This document shows positions 1-8,462 of a stretch of 64,000 bases of DNA, piece after piece; within the stretch, counting starts at the first letter, position 1, and each line of letters opens with the position of its first letter. Both the position numbers and the translations under genes were made by a program. Source of the DNA: Lichenifustis flavocetrariae (GTDB lineage: Bacteria > Pseudomonadota > Alphaproteobacteria > Rhizobiales > Beijerinckiaceae); contig NZ_JAMOIM010000020.1 of NCBI RefSeq assembly GCF_026130545.1, positions 1-64,000 of the forward strand. The letters are read 5' to 3'. The notes below the pieces were generated by a model. It saw nothing but the letters and a program-made list of their open reading frames with translations. It had not been told where the DNA came from and made no database searches.

Positions 1-318
1 CCCCTCACGCTCGAACCCATCACGTCCTCCAGCGCCGCACCGACATCGCCGCCATCCTGAACAGCTCCTCACGCTGCACGATGACCCTCGACCGCAAGCA
101 TCGGGCCGCCAAACTGGCCGAAATCCAAGCGCGTCCGTGAATAGGGCCGGTTAGCCCGATTTGAAAGAGGTAAGTTTATTGTCTCAGATGGACAGAAGGT
201 CAGCTTTTCTGATCTGAAATGGGACCGATTGCTGCGCGGACAACGCTTGACCAAGAATTGGTAAGCAGATTGCGAAGCGGCACTTCGCCGTTAGCGCTGT
301 CCTCGGCAATCCTGGACG
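1..318. other. Left edge, no recognised gene
   Basis: No complete gene can be supported here. One frame is open from base 3 to a stop at 138-140 (about 45 residues entering from outside the window), but I recognise no family in it. It could be the tail of a gene to the left or a chance frame. Bases 141-318 contain in-frame stops at 262 and 292 immediately before the portal-like sequence begins, so this stretch has replaced the missing 5' end of the portal remnant. Confidence 0.4.
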
Positions 319-911
319 GCCTCGCTCAATGCCGGCAAGGATAAGCAGGCCCACGACGCCTTCTTCATCCCAAGCTTCGCCCGCGACCAGATCGAGAGCC
401 TCTACCGGGATGACTGGCTGACCCGAAAGATCGTCGACATCGTCCCCTACGATTGCGTGCGGGAATGGCGCGAATGGGCCGGTGAGGCGCAAGCGGTGGC
501 ACGCCTCAAGGCGCTGGAAAGCCGCCTCAACCTGCGCCGCGCCGTCCAGCGCGCCATGGTCATGGGCCGGCTCTACGGCGGCGGCGCGCTCATCATCGGC
601 ACCACCGAGACCGATCCGGCCGCGCTGAGGAGCGAACTCCGGCCCGAGGCGGTCGGCCCGAACGGTATCGTGCTCCTGCACGCCGTCTCGCGCTGGCAAC
701 TCGCCGTCGCCGAGATCGAACGCGATCCGCTCAGCCCCTGGTTCGGCGAACCCAAGGCCTACGAGGTCACGGCCCCCGAACGCGGGGCGCTGGTGCTGCA
801 CCTCTCCCGCGTCATCCGCTTCCTCGGCAATCCGCTCGCCGACCCTTCGCTGTTCGGCGCCGACCTCTGGTCCGACAGCGTCCTTACCGCCCTCTATGAC
901 GCCATCCATGC
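319..911 (+). pseudogene. Truncated phage portal (DUF1073) remnant, copy A
   Basis: This is a portal fragment. It aligns without gaps to 2978-3570 of the intact portal gene downstream, giving the same protein from the Ala-Ser-Leu-Asn-Ala-Gly start of homology through the ALYDAIHA segment. Both ends are missing: stops at 262 and 292 in the same frame precede it with no start codon, and after 911 the reading frame runs into unrelated sequence and ends at 1065. A Met at 457 could start a 202-residue product, but it would lack the portal N-terminus and the whole C-terminal half. It is best explained as debris from recombination between portal copies. Confidence 0.8.
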
Positions 912-1150
912 AGGCGGGAGCGACATCGGCCAAACCGAGCCAAGCTGGCCGGACAGTCGACGTCATGTGAATTGCGAGCGCGCGCGGCGTCCGCCTAGCC
1001 CAGCAGGCACGCGAGGCGCCCGGCTTCTCGAACACCAACCAAGGCGGCTAACGCGTCACGCGTGACAGGTTGGCGCTTCACCCGCGACCCGCCAATCGAG
1101 GTGTGAGCTCACGCCCTCCGCAACGGCGGCTCCTTCTGAGGACAAATCCC

Positions 1151-2188
1151 ATGCTCATCCACGACACTGCCACGGCTGCGGCGCGCACCCGCACGCCCGA
1201 AGGGTTCTTGCGCGTCCGGGCCCGCATTGCACGGACCGGGATTCACCTCTACCGGGCCGGCGAGCTCGGCGCGCCCGACTCCTGGGACCGCGACGGGACC
1301 GTGCGGGTCTACCGCCCGCCCGACCAGGTGTTCGATCCCGACTCCCTCGCGTCCTTCGCGGCCAAGCCCGTCACGGACGACCACCCACCCGTCCTGGTCG
1401 ATGCCGGCAACTGGAAGCGCTATGCGGTCGGCCAATCGGGCCCGGAGGTGACGCGGGACGGCGAGCATGTCGTGACCGACCTCCTCATCACAGATGCGGA
1501 GGCGGTTCGGCGGGCCGAGGCCGGAGCGCAGTTGTCGAACGGCTACCACGCCGATTTCGACTTCACGCCGGGCACGACGCCGGACGGTGAACCCTACGAC
1601 GCCGTGCAGTCGAACATCCGGGGCAATCATATCGCGCTTGTCGATGCCGGGCGCTGCGGCGACAGCTGCCGGGTCGGGGATGCGGCCGTGCGGGACTGCG
1701 GCTGCGCCGATCTCACCCGCGTGACGATCGACGGCATCGCCATCGAGACGACGGCCGCCGGCGCAGAGGCGCTCGAACGGCTGAAGCTGAGCGTCGAGGC
1801 CAAGGATGGTGCCATCGCGGCGCTCACCGCCAAGGTCTCGGACGAGGCCGCGATCGAGGCGCGGGTCGCCGAGCGGGCCGTCGTCGTCGATGCGGCCCGC
1901 TCTGTTCTGGGCCCCGGCTTCCTGGCCGCTGGCAAGACGACGGCGGAGATCCGTCGCGGCGTCGTCACGCATCTGCTCGGCAGGCCCGTCGAGGAGCGGA
2001 GCGACGTTTACGTGGCTGCGGCCTTCGACACGCTGATGGCCCTGCGGCCGCCCGGCCAGAACCCGCTCGCCCGCCACCTCGCGGCGCCTGTCCGGGACGG
2101 CGCGGGAAGCCGGGAGACCGCCCTGCGCAGCCGGGACCATTTCCTCAACCACGCCTGGAAGGGCGCACCGACCCACGGAGCTTTGTGA
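1151..2188 (+). CDS. DUF2213 phage prohead protease-like protein
   Basis: This 345-residue protein belongs to the DUF2213 family found next to DUF1073 portals, thought to act in capsid maturation or scaffolding. Visible family features are the N-terminal ARIARTGIHLY segment, TDDHPP at about residue 77, LSNGYHADF near 130 and GNHIALVDAGRCG near 160. The C-terminal half is Ala/Glu-rich and probably helical, as expected of a scaffold-like region. I chose the ATG at 1151 because GAGG lies just upstream and the residues before it are not family-like. The stop overlaps the next start (TGATG at 2186-2190), which implies translational coupling. The protease assignment rests on family position rather than a proven catalytic triad. 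Confidence 0.85.
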   Translation: MLIHDTATAAARTRTPEGFLRVRARIARTGIHLYRAGELGAPDSWDRDGTVRVYRPPDQVFDPDSLASFAAKPVTDDHPPVLVDAGNWKRYAVGQSGPEVTRDGEHVVTDLLITDAEAVRRAEAGAQLSNGYHADFDFTPGTTPDGEPYDAVQSNIRGNHIALVDAGRCGDSCRVGDAAVRDCGCADLTRVTIDGIAIETTAAGAEALERLKLSVEAKDGAIAALTAKVSDEAAIEARVAERAVVVDAARSVLGPGFLAAGKTTAEIRRGVVTHLLGRPVEERSDVYVAAAFDTLMALRPPGQNPLARHLAAPVRDGAGSRETALRSRDHFLNHAWKGAPTHGAL

Positions 2189-2643
2189 TGCCCGCAGTGC
2201 AATCCACTTTCTCGAGCAATCAGGCCGCTGCCTTCCTGGGCCAGATCGCCGATGGCGAGCAGGTGACCAACGTCATCTCCCGCGTGGTCGACCCCGCCAC
2301 CGCGAACCCGATCAGTTTCGGCGATCCTGTGCTGCAGGGCGCCTCCGACGGCACGATACAGTCCGTGAGCGGCGGTTCGGGCGCCTTTCGCGGCATCGCG
2401 GTGCGCGACCCGACCCTGCCGCCGAGCGCCGGCGATCAATATGTCGCGACGCTAACCGCGGCCGTCCTCACCAAGGGGGTCATCTGGGTCAATGCCACAG
2501 TCGCGGTGGCGGCGGGACAGCCAGCCTATGTCACCTCGGCTGGCGCGCTGACCAATGTGGCGACGAACAACACCGCGATCGCCAATGGGATGTGGGACTC
2601 GACCACGACCATTGCGGGCCTTGCCCGGCTGCGCCTGGGCTGA
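2188..2643 (+). CDS. Capsid decoration / structural cement protein
   Basis: A 151-residue Ala/Thr/Gly-rich beta-type protein that starts inside the stop codon of the DUF2213 gene. Its pattern (SNQAAAFLGQIADG, then a segment on non-constant values and GAFRGIAVRDP, ending GLARLRLG) resembles the phage structural cement family (Gp24-like) that sits on HK97-fold capsids. Its place between the protease and capsid genes fits. No membrane segment or signal peptide is seen. The TGA is followed at once by a REP-type palindrome. Confidence 0.75.
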   Translation: MPAVQSTFSSNQAAAFLGQIADGEQVTNVISRVVDPATANPISFGDPVLQGASDGTIQSVSGGSGAFRGIAVRDPTLPPSAGDQYVATLTAAVLTKGVIWVNATVAVAAGQPAYVTSAGALTNVATNNTAIANGMWDSTTTIAGLARLRLG

Positions 2644-2652
2644 GCCCTCTCC

Positions 2653-2678
2653 CCTTCTCCCGTGCGAACGGGAGAAGG
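2653..2678. repeat. REP-type palindrome 1
   Basis: Inverted repeat with arms CCTTCTCCCGT and ACGGGAGAAGG, followed by the shared tail GGATGAGGGCC around 2699-2709. A degenerate second copy (CGCCCCGTTGGCGGGGAGAAGG with GGATGAGG) follows at about 2759-2800 and a third partial one at about 2860-2881. The cluster fills the gap between the decoration and portal genes. It may terminate, slow or stabilise the polycistronic transcript. Confidence 0.75.
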
Positions 2679-2923
2679 TGTCGCGGCGAAGCCGTGACGG
2701 ATGAGGGCCGGCTCGGCCTTCGAAACACCAACCAACACGTCACCGGCCCATGCCTCCTTCGCCCCGTTGGCGGGGAGAAGGTGCCGGCAGGCGGATGAGG
2801 GGTCTGCCTCATCGCCAATCGTCCGGCGTCCACCTCTCATCCGCGCTTTGCGCACCTCCTTCCCTGGCGGGGAGAAGGGAGGTGGCACCGCCTCGCCTCT
2901 CGTTCAGAGACTCACGAGACCCC

Positions 2924-5071
2924 ATGCCCCATCGCCTCTCCAGCCACGCGGCGCTCGACAGCCTGTCGAACCTCGCGGCCTCGCTCAATGCCGGCAAGGA
3001 CAAGCAGGCGGGCGACGCCTTCTTCATCCCCAGCCTCGCCCGTGACCAGATCGAGAGCCTCTACCGGGGCGACTGGCTGGCCCGGAAGATCGTCGACATC
3101 GTGCCCTACGATTGCGTCCGCGAATGGCGCACATGGGCTGGCGACCGCGCCGATGTATCCCGCATCGAGAGCGTCGAGCGCAGCCTTAACCTGCGCCGCG
3201 CCGTCCAGCGCGCCATGGTCATGGGCCGGCTCTACGGCGGCGGCGCGCTCATCATCGGCACCACCGAGACCGATCCGGCCGCGCTCATGACCGAACTGCG
3301 GCCGAGAGACGTCGGCCCGAATGGCATCGCCTTCCTGCATGCCGTCTCGCGCTGGCAACTCGCCGTCGCCGAGATCGAACGCGATCCGCTCAGCCCCTGG
3401 TTCGGCGAGCCCAAAGCCTACGAGGTCACCGCGCCCGAGCGCGGGAGCCTCACCCTCCACCCCTCCCGCGTCATCCGCTTCCTCGGCAACCCCCTCGCCG
3501 ATCCGTCCCTCCTCGGCGCCGACCTGTGGTCCGATAGCGTGCTCACCGCCCTCTACGACGCCATCCACGCCGTAGCCCTCACCACCACCGGCGCCACCAG
3601 CCTCATGCACGAGGCCAAGGTCGATGTCGTCACAGTGCCGAATCTGAGCGAACACTTGAGCAACGCCGCCACCACGGCCCAGCTCTCCGCCCGCTTCAGC
3701 TACGCCGCGACCATGAAGTCGCTCAACAACCTGCTGCTGCTCGGCGACGGCGAGACCTGGACGCGACAGCGCATCGACTTCGCCGGCCTGCCCGAGATGG
3801 TGCGCACCTTCCTGCAGGTCGCGGCGGGCGCCGCCGACATCCCGGTCACCCGCCTGCTCGGCCAGTCCCCTGCCGGCCTGTCCTCGACCGGTGACCACGA
3901 TACGCGGAACTACTACGACATGATCGCGGCCCGGCAGGAGATCGAACTCCGGCCGCAACTGGAACACCTCGACCGGCTGCTTCTGGCCTCGGCCGGGGTG
4001 GCGCCGGGGGCGCTGAGTTTCAGCTTCCGCCCGCTGTGGCAGATGGATGCCGCCACCCAAGCCGCTGTCGCGCTCTCGAAGGCGCAGGCGACGGGGATCT
4101 ATGCCGGGCTGGGACTGTGGCCGACGGAGGTCATGGCGAGGCTCGTGGCGGGGCAGCTCGCCGAGGACGGGATCTATCCCGATGCGGCGGCGGCGTTCGA
4201 AGCGGGAGCGGAGACGGATAGCTCGCCACAACCGGTGCGGGATTACAGCCCGGATCAGCCGCGCGATCCGCAGGGCCGGTGGACCGAGGGGGGTGGTACA
4301 GCGACAGAGCAGTCGGAAGTCTCTGCAAAGACACATGCCACCGCCGCGGATCCACATAACTTGACGATCCAACCGGCGGCGCGCGTGGCCCCAATGCATA
4401 CTGGCGCACGCGAACGGGCCGGATGGAGCACCGGCAGCGGCCTTCTCGCGAAGCTCAGCAGCGGTTTGCAATTCTTCAATCCGATCGGATCGGCCGAAGC
4501 GGCAGAGATCGATCCGGAAAAGGAAATCGAACAGGCGACAACCGGCAACCCACCTCCTCCAACCGAAGCAGAGCCCATTCCAAAGTTGCGGCCGCTCGCC
4601 GGACCTCAGCTCCGGAATTCAATAGGTTCGACTTCGCCGCTTCCAGGAAAAGCGGGAATTTCGCTACTGTCTGAACCAGCCGCTGAACATCCTGTACCCT
4701 CGTCAGCGCGGTCCACCTCGACATCCAAGACGACTGGTCCAGTGTTGCCGTCATGGGCTCGGCAGCTCGACCTGCCAGGGATTGTAGGACCAGGGCCATA
4801 TGCTCGTGAGGCTATCCGTGTAACAAATTCAGGTAAGATCTCTCCTCTGATCCAACGGCAGAATACAGAAACCGGTTATAGATGGGGCTGTCATAGATGC
4901 GGCTCTAAGGAGCCTGGATCAAAATCGGGTCAGTTCTATCTTGATCACCAGGTTCCTACCGCGCTCAATGACGCTGGCTCTGAGCAGTTTATATATCCGC
5001 ACTGCAGAACGTGTAGTGATATGCAAGGCGGTATTATCAGCAGCTTGAAGAAAAAAGGCTATCCCCGATGA
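2924..5071 (+). CDS. Phage portal (DUF1073) fused to C-terminal HNH-like nuclease toxin
   Basis: A 715-residue fusion. Residues 1 to about 425 form a complete DUF1073 portal (a family also named for an anti-CBASS Acb1-like domain), the dodecameric DNA channel at the capsid vertex. At about residue 446 comes the linker motif RDPQGRW, then about 190 Pro/Ser/Ala-rich residues. The last 70 or so residues carry WGCHRCG (about 653), DHQVPTALN (about 674) and PHCRTCS...QGG (about 693). Two CxxC-type zinc pairs around a DHQ are typical of HNH/endonuclease-VII-like toxin tips in polymorphic toxins. The 3' end is visibly more AT-rich than the portal part, indicating an acquired module. I chose the ATG at 2924 because the residues before it derive from a repeat. 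The stop overlaps the immunity gene by four bases. The portal call is firm; nuclease activity is inferred. Confidence 0.85.
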   Translation: MPHRLSSHAALDSLSNLAASLNAGKDKQAGDAFFIPSLARDQIESLYRGDWLARKIVDIVPYDCVREWRTWAGDRADVSRIESVERSLNLRRAVQRAMVMGRLYGGGALIIGTTETDPAALMTELRPRDVGPNGIAFLHAVSRWQLAVAEIERDPLSPWFGEPKAYEVTAPERGSLTLHPSRVIRFLGNPLADPSLLGADLWSDSVLTALYDAIHAVALTTTGATSLMHEAKVDVVTVPNLSEHLSNAATTAQLSARFSYAATMKSLNNLLLLGDGETWTRQRIDFAGLPEMVRTFLQVAAGAADIPVTRLLGQSPAGLSSTGDHDTRNYYDMIAARQEIELRPQLEHLDRLLLASAGVAPGALSFSFRPLWQMDAATQAAVALSKAQATGIYAGLGLWPTEVMARLVAGQLAEDGIYPDAAAAFEAGAETDSSPQPVRDYSPDQPRDPQGRWTEGGGTATEQSEVSAKTHATAADPHNLTIQPAARVAPMHTGARERAGWSTGSGLLAKLSSGLQFFNPIGSAEAAEIDPEKEIEQATTGNPPPPTEAEPIPKLRPLAGPQLRNSIGSTSPLPGKAGISLLSEPAAEHPVPSSARSTSTSKTTGPVLPSWARQLDLPGIVGPGPYAREAIRVTNSGKISPLIQRQNTETGYRWGCHRCGSKEPGSKSGQFYLDHQVPTALNDAGSEQFIYPHCRTCSDMQGGIISSLKKKGYPR

Positions 5072-5604
5072 AGACGATCACGTCGTATGGAGGACCATTC
5101 ATTGGGCTCAATCGTAAGGATTTGATACGCTGGAAAGGAGTGTTCGGGAAAGGTTCTACTAGCCCACAATCCCCATATGAATCAGATTATAACACGGCTT
5201 GTGCGCTAACAGGTCAAGATAATCTTAGCTTCGATCACGCGGGATATTTCTCCAACGTGATGAGCAAACCTATTATCATTGCTCCTCCAGTCGAAACAGC
5301 TTTGATCACATGCAAGGCTGACCAAGTCATAATCGCTCAAGTGGAGGCTGCCGAAGCTGATTGGTCGTTCGACCATATCACAGAAGACGTTATCGGCGAT
5401 GCGCATTTTAGCGGATCTTTTCAGATCGATATAGATGACGAATCTGCAGACTACGTTTTTTTTGATTCATCCATCGATGGCGGTAATTTGGATGAATTTT
5501 TGCTAGTTCACTTTGAGCGCGGGAGATACGCTGGCGCGGATGCAATCTACAATCATGAAGATAGAGCACATATCAATTTATATATGTTTACAAGAGTAGG
5601 ATAA
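5068..5604 (+). CDS. Imm21-like immunity protein
   Basis: A 178-residue acidic protein whose ATG overlaps the toxin stop (ATGA at 5068-5071), the usual layout of a toxin and its immunity gene. The start ITSYGGPFIGL, followed by W (RWKG) and SDYNTACAL, resembles the Imm21 family of polymorphic-toxin immunity proteins (GGPL..., SDYxxAC). The C-terminal third is rich in Asp/Glu, suited to masking a basic nuclease. There is no signal peptide, so it acts in the cytoplasm. A 60-base sample at 5221-5280 is about 40% G+C, far below the flanking phage genes, which points to recent transfer. Family assignment is from remembered motifs and needs a profile search. Confidence 0.7.
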   Translation: MKTITSYGGPFIGLNRKDLIRWKGVFGKGSTSPQSPYESDYNTACALTGQDNLSFDHAGYFSNVMSKPIIIAPPVETALITCKADQVIIAQVEAAEADWSFDHITEDVIGDAHFSGSFQIDIDDESADYVFFDSSIDGGNLDEFLLVHFERGRYAGADAIYNHEDRAHINLYMFTRVG

Positions 5605-5666
5605 ATTTTTGCTTAATCTACCACTCTGTCACGCAGGATAAATATATCCTATAGAATTCCATTATG

Positions 5667-6606
5667 GCGATCCGGCCCTGATGGGCGCCGACCTCTGGTC
5701 CGACTCGGTGCTGACCGCGCTCTACGACGCCATCCACGCGGTCGCGCTCACCACCACCGGCGCCACCAGCCTCATGCACGAGGCCAAGGTCGACGTCGTC
5801 ACCGTGCCGGACCTTTCCGAACATCTGAGCAACGCCGCCACCACGGCCCAGCTTTCCGCCCGGTTCGGCTACGCCGCGACCATGAAGTCGCTCAACAACC
5901 TCCTCCTGCTCGGCGACGGCGAGACCTGGACGCGACAAGGGATCGACTTCGCCGGCCTGCCCGAGATGGTGCGCACCTTCCTGCAGGTCGCGGCCGGGGC
6001 CGCCGACATCCCGGTCACCCGCCTGCTCGGCCAGTCCCCTGCCGGCTTGTCCTCGACCGGTGACCACGATATCCGCAACTACTACGACATGATCGCGGCC
6101 CGGCAGGAGATCGAACTCCGGCCGCAGTTGGAGCGCCTCGACCGCCTGCTGATGGCCCGGCCGGCCTCGCCCCGGGCGCGCTCACCTTCACGTTCCGCTC
6201 GCTCTGGCAGATGGACGCCGCCACCAAGGCCGCGACCGCGCTCTCGAGGGCGCAGGCGACGGGGATCTATGCGGGGCTGTGGCCGAAGGCCGTCATGGCC
6301 AGGCTCGTGGCGGGTCAGCTCGCGGCGGGTAGGATCCATCCAGACGTAAAGAGCGCGCTTCCAGGCAATGTGAGACCTGATTCAAACATCGGTGATTTCG
6401 CCTTGCAATCTGCGCAGGCGACGCGTGATTGGCCCGGACAGCCACGCAGCAATGTCGGCCAGTACGCAGAAGGTAAGATGGGCGGCTATCAGCCCGGTGG
6501 GCCCTTACCGAGCCTCCCGAGCAGGGTCGCCCTCCACCTCTCACCCCGGCTTGCTTTGCAAGTCGCGCCCTCCGTTCGACATCCCGGCCTGCCGCGCAGG
6601 CCATGA
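5667..6606 (+). pseudogene. Truncated, frameshifted portal (DUF1073) remnant, copy C
   Basis: The 3' half of a portal gene, homologous to about 3498-4150 of the intact copy. It begins abruptly after the AT-rich immunity gene, with only ATG codons internal to the portal (5681). The match runs through LNNLLLLGDGETWTRQ and GLSSTGDHD, then loses one base near 6160: the family sequence GLAPGALTFTF continues in another frame and on through AATKAATALS to the stop at 6604-6606. After about residue equivalent 430 the tail differs from the toxin-bearing copy, so it once ended in another C-terminus, which I do not recognise. Both the missing 5' end and the frameshift argue against function. Confidence 0.8.
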
Positions 6607-6702
6607 CCCTAGTCGAACGCTGCCCCTGACCGGCTTCGCCCTCTTCCGCTCGCGCGGGAGCGGCAAATCACGGCCATTCCTCGCCTCTCAATGGAGTTTC
6701 CA

Positions 6703-7650
6703 ATGCTGCGCACAGCCGCGAGCTTCGATGCCCAAGCGACCCTCGGGTTTCTCGTGTCCCAAACCTCGTCGATCGAACAGGAGGTCTATGCGATCCGCTA
6801 CGCGGATATCCAATATCCGAACCTCGTGCCGGTCGATACCTCAGCCTATCCGTGGGCCCGCACCGTCACGTATTTCACGGTGGATCAGGCGGGGCAGGCC
6901 GACTGGATGAACGGCAATGCTTCCGACATGCCGTTCGCCGAGATCGCGCATACCAAATACGAGACCACCGTGGAGGCCGCCAAAATCGGCTACCGCTACA
7001 GCCTGGAAGAAGTGAACCAGGCCATGATGATCCCCGGCATGAACCTGACCGCCGACAAGGCCGCCGCAGCGAGGCGCGCCGCCGAGGAACTGGTGGAAAG
7101 GGTCGTGCTCTCCGGCGATACCCGAAAGGGCTTTCTGGGCCTCGTCAACCAGACGAGCGTGCCGCAGGCGGCTGTGCCGAACGGCGCCGCCTCGTCGCCG
7201 CTCTGGTCCAGCAAAACGCCCGGCGAGATCCTGGCGGACGTCAACAACTCGATCGTCGGTGCCTGGTCGGCCACCCAGCAGATCGAGCTGCACGACACGG
7301 TGCTGCTGCCGATCGCCCAATATGGCCTCATCGCCGGAACGCCACGCTCGACCAATGCCGACACGACGATCCTGAGCTATCTGCAGGCCAACAACATCTA
7401 TACCGCGACGACCGGCCAACCCCTCACCATTCGCACGCTGCGGCAGCTGACGGGCGCGGGGGCCGGCGGCACCAACCGGATGATCACCTATCGGCGTGAC
7501 CCGCAAGTGTTGAAATTCCACATGCCGATGCCGCACCAATTCTTCCCGCCGCAGCAGCGCATGTTGGAATTCATCATCCCCGGCATGATGCGGTTGGGCG
7601 GGCTCGACGTGCGCCTGCCCAAGGGCATCAGCTACAACGACGGGATCTGA
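6703..7650 (+). CDS. Major capsid protein (DUF2184 family)
   Basis: A 315-residue protein matching the DUF2184 major capsid family: an N-terminal arm, then EQEVYAIRYADIQYP, TYFTVDQAGQADW, YRYSLEEVNQAM at about residue 100 and a C-terminus with GLDVRLPKGISYNDGI. It should form the HK97-fold icosahedral shell. The start is ATG 6703, because the GGAG six bases upstream would serve as ribosome binding site; the in-frame ATG at 6691 overlaps that site. It lies directly after the portal debris and before the connector genes, as expected for a head module. Confidence 0.85.
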   Translation: MLRTAASFDAQATLGFLVSQTSSIEQEVYAIRYADIQYPNLVPVDTSAYPWARTVTYFTVDQAGQADWMNGNASDMPFAEIAHTKYETTVEAAKIGYRYSLEEVNQAMMIPGMNLTADKAAAARRAAEELVERVVLSGDTRKGFLGLVNQTSVPQAAVPNGAASSPLWSSKTPGEILADVNNSIVGAWSATQQIELHDTVLLPIAQYGLIAGTPRSTNADTTILSYLQANNIYTATTGQPLTIRTLRQLTGAGAGGTNRMITYRRDPQVLKFHMPMPHQFFPPQQRMLEFIIPGMMRLGGLDVRLPKGISYNDGI

Positions 7651-7653
7651 GCC

Positions 7654-7977
7654 ATGCTGGCCCATGTCACCAACCTGGCGCCGAGCCCGCGCGGCTTCGA
7701 CACGGGGGCAGGGGGGATCGCGCTCGTCGATCCCGGGGAGACGCTGCTCCTCGACCTCGCCGACCACCCGGCGCATCGCGCCTGGGAAGAGGCCGGCGAC
7801 GTGACGGTCGCCCCCGTGCCCGACAAGGAGGCGCGGGCGATGCGCAAGCGTCTCGAGGCGAGGGTGGAGGCGGAGGACCAGATGCAAGCGGAGGCGCTGG
7901 CGGCGTTGCCGTCGGCGGATGCTGCTCCCCTTCTCCCGTCTCCGGGAGAGGGTGTCGCGGCGAAACCTGACGTGTGA
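7654..7977 (+). CDS. Small phage head-region protein, C-terminus built from a repeat
   Basis: A 107-residue hypothetical protein starting four bases after the capsid gene. The N-terminal 60 residues contain GFDTGAGGIALVDPGET, a beta-rich pattern, followed by a charged helix (KEARAMRKRLEARVEAEDQM). The last 16 or so codons (PLLPSPGEGVAAKPDV) are encoded by a REP-type palindrome, so the repeat appears to have inserted at or near the original stop and supplied a new C-terminus. Position suggests a minor head or head-completion role. I do not recognise the family. Confidence 0.6.
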   Translation: MLAHVTNLAPSPRGFDTGAGGIALVDPGETLLLDLADHPAHRAWEEAGDVTVAPVPDKEARAMRKRLEARVEAEDQMQAEALAALPSADAAPLLPSPGEGVAAKPDV

Positions 7978-8057
7978 GGGAAACTTCGACACCGAGTCGC
8001 CCTCATCCGACCTTGCTTCGCAAGGCCACCTTCTCCCGTTCGCACGGGAGAAGGGGA
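7926..8057. repeat. REP-type inverted pair 2
   Basis: Two REP elements in opposite orientation. The first (about 7926-7980) reads CCCCTTCTCCCG...CGGGAGAGGGTGTCGC and ends GTGAGGG. The second (about 8000-8057) starts CCCTCATCCGACC and ends in the palindrome CCTTCTCCCGT/ACGGGAGAAGG. The first half overlaps the 3' end of the preceding gene; the second ends about 20 bases before the DUF4054 start. Confidence 0.75.
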
Positions 8058-8080
8058 ACGATGCGTTCGAAGGAGCCCAG

Positions 8081-8455
8081 ATGTCCCAGCCCAGCCCCAC
8101 CGACCTCACCACCCGCTTCCCGGCCTTCGCGGCCATCGACCCGAATGTTCTCGCGGCGGTCCTGGCCGAAGCCGCGACCCGCGTCGACACCACCTGGACG
8201 CCGGGCGATTACCCGCTCGGCATCATGCTCTACGCCGCCCATGTCCTGACGCTCGACGGCTTCGGCACAGGGGCGGAGGCCGCGCTCGGGGCGGCGGGCG
8301 CCTCGGGGTTCCAGACTTTGCGCTCGGGCGCATTGCACCTGGAACGCGCGCCCACCTCCGAGAAAGCGGGTAGCTCCGCACTGGCGCAGACCAGCTACGG
8401 CCGCCGCTTCCTCGCGCTGCTCGCCGTCAACCAGCCCGCGATCCTTGTACCCTGA
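8081..8455 (+). CDS. DUF4054 phage head-tail connector protein
   Basis: A 124-residue protein of the DUF4054 family, small connector subunits near the portal. Family-like features are the start TDLTTRFPAFAAI, the helical AEAATRVD segment, LYAAHVLTL near residue 50 and a C-terminal TSYGRRFLALL. ATG 8081 is preceded by AAGGAG at a good distance; the longer upstream frame only reads through the REP element. Confidence 0.85.
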   Translation: MSQPSPTDLTTRFPAFAAIDPNVLAAVLAEAATRVDTTWTPGDYPLGIMLYAAHVLTLDGFGTGAEAALGAAGASGFQTLRSGALHLERAPTSEKAGSSALAQTSYGRRFLALLAVNQPAILVP

Positions 8456-8462
8456 GGTGCCC

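Noticed and set aside
457-1065. A functional 202-residue gene inside portal copy A
   Set aside because: It begins in the middle of the portal fold and ends in unrelated sequence; it is better called a remnant.
2912-4471. Long minus-strand frame (519 codons) over the portal gene
   Set aside because: It is the antisense shadow of a high-GC coding region; the plus strand has a recognisable portal, and the shadow has no family-like motif.
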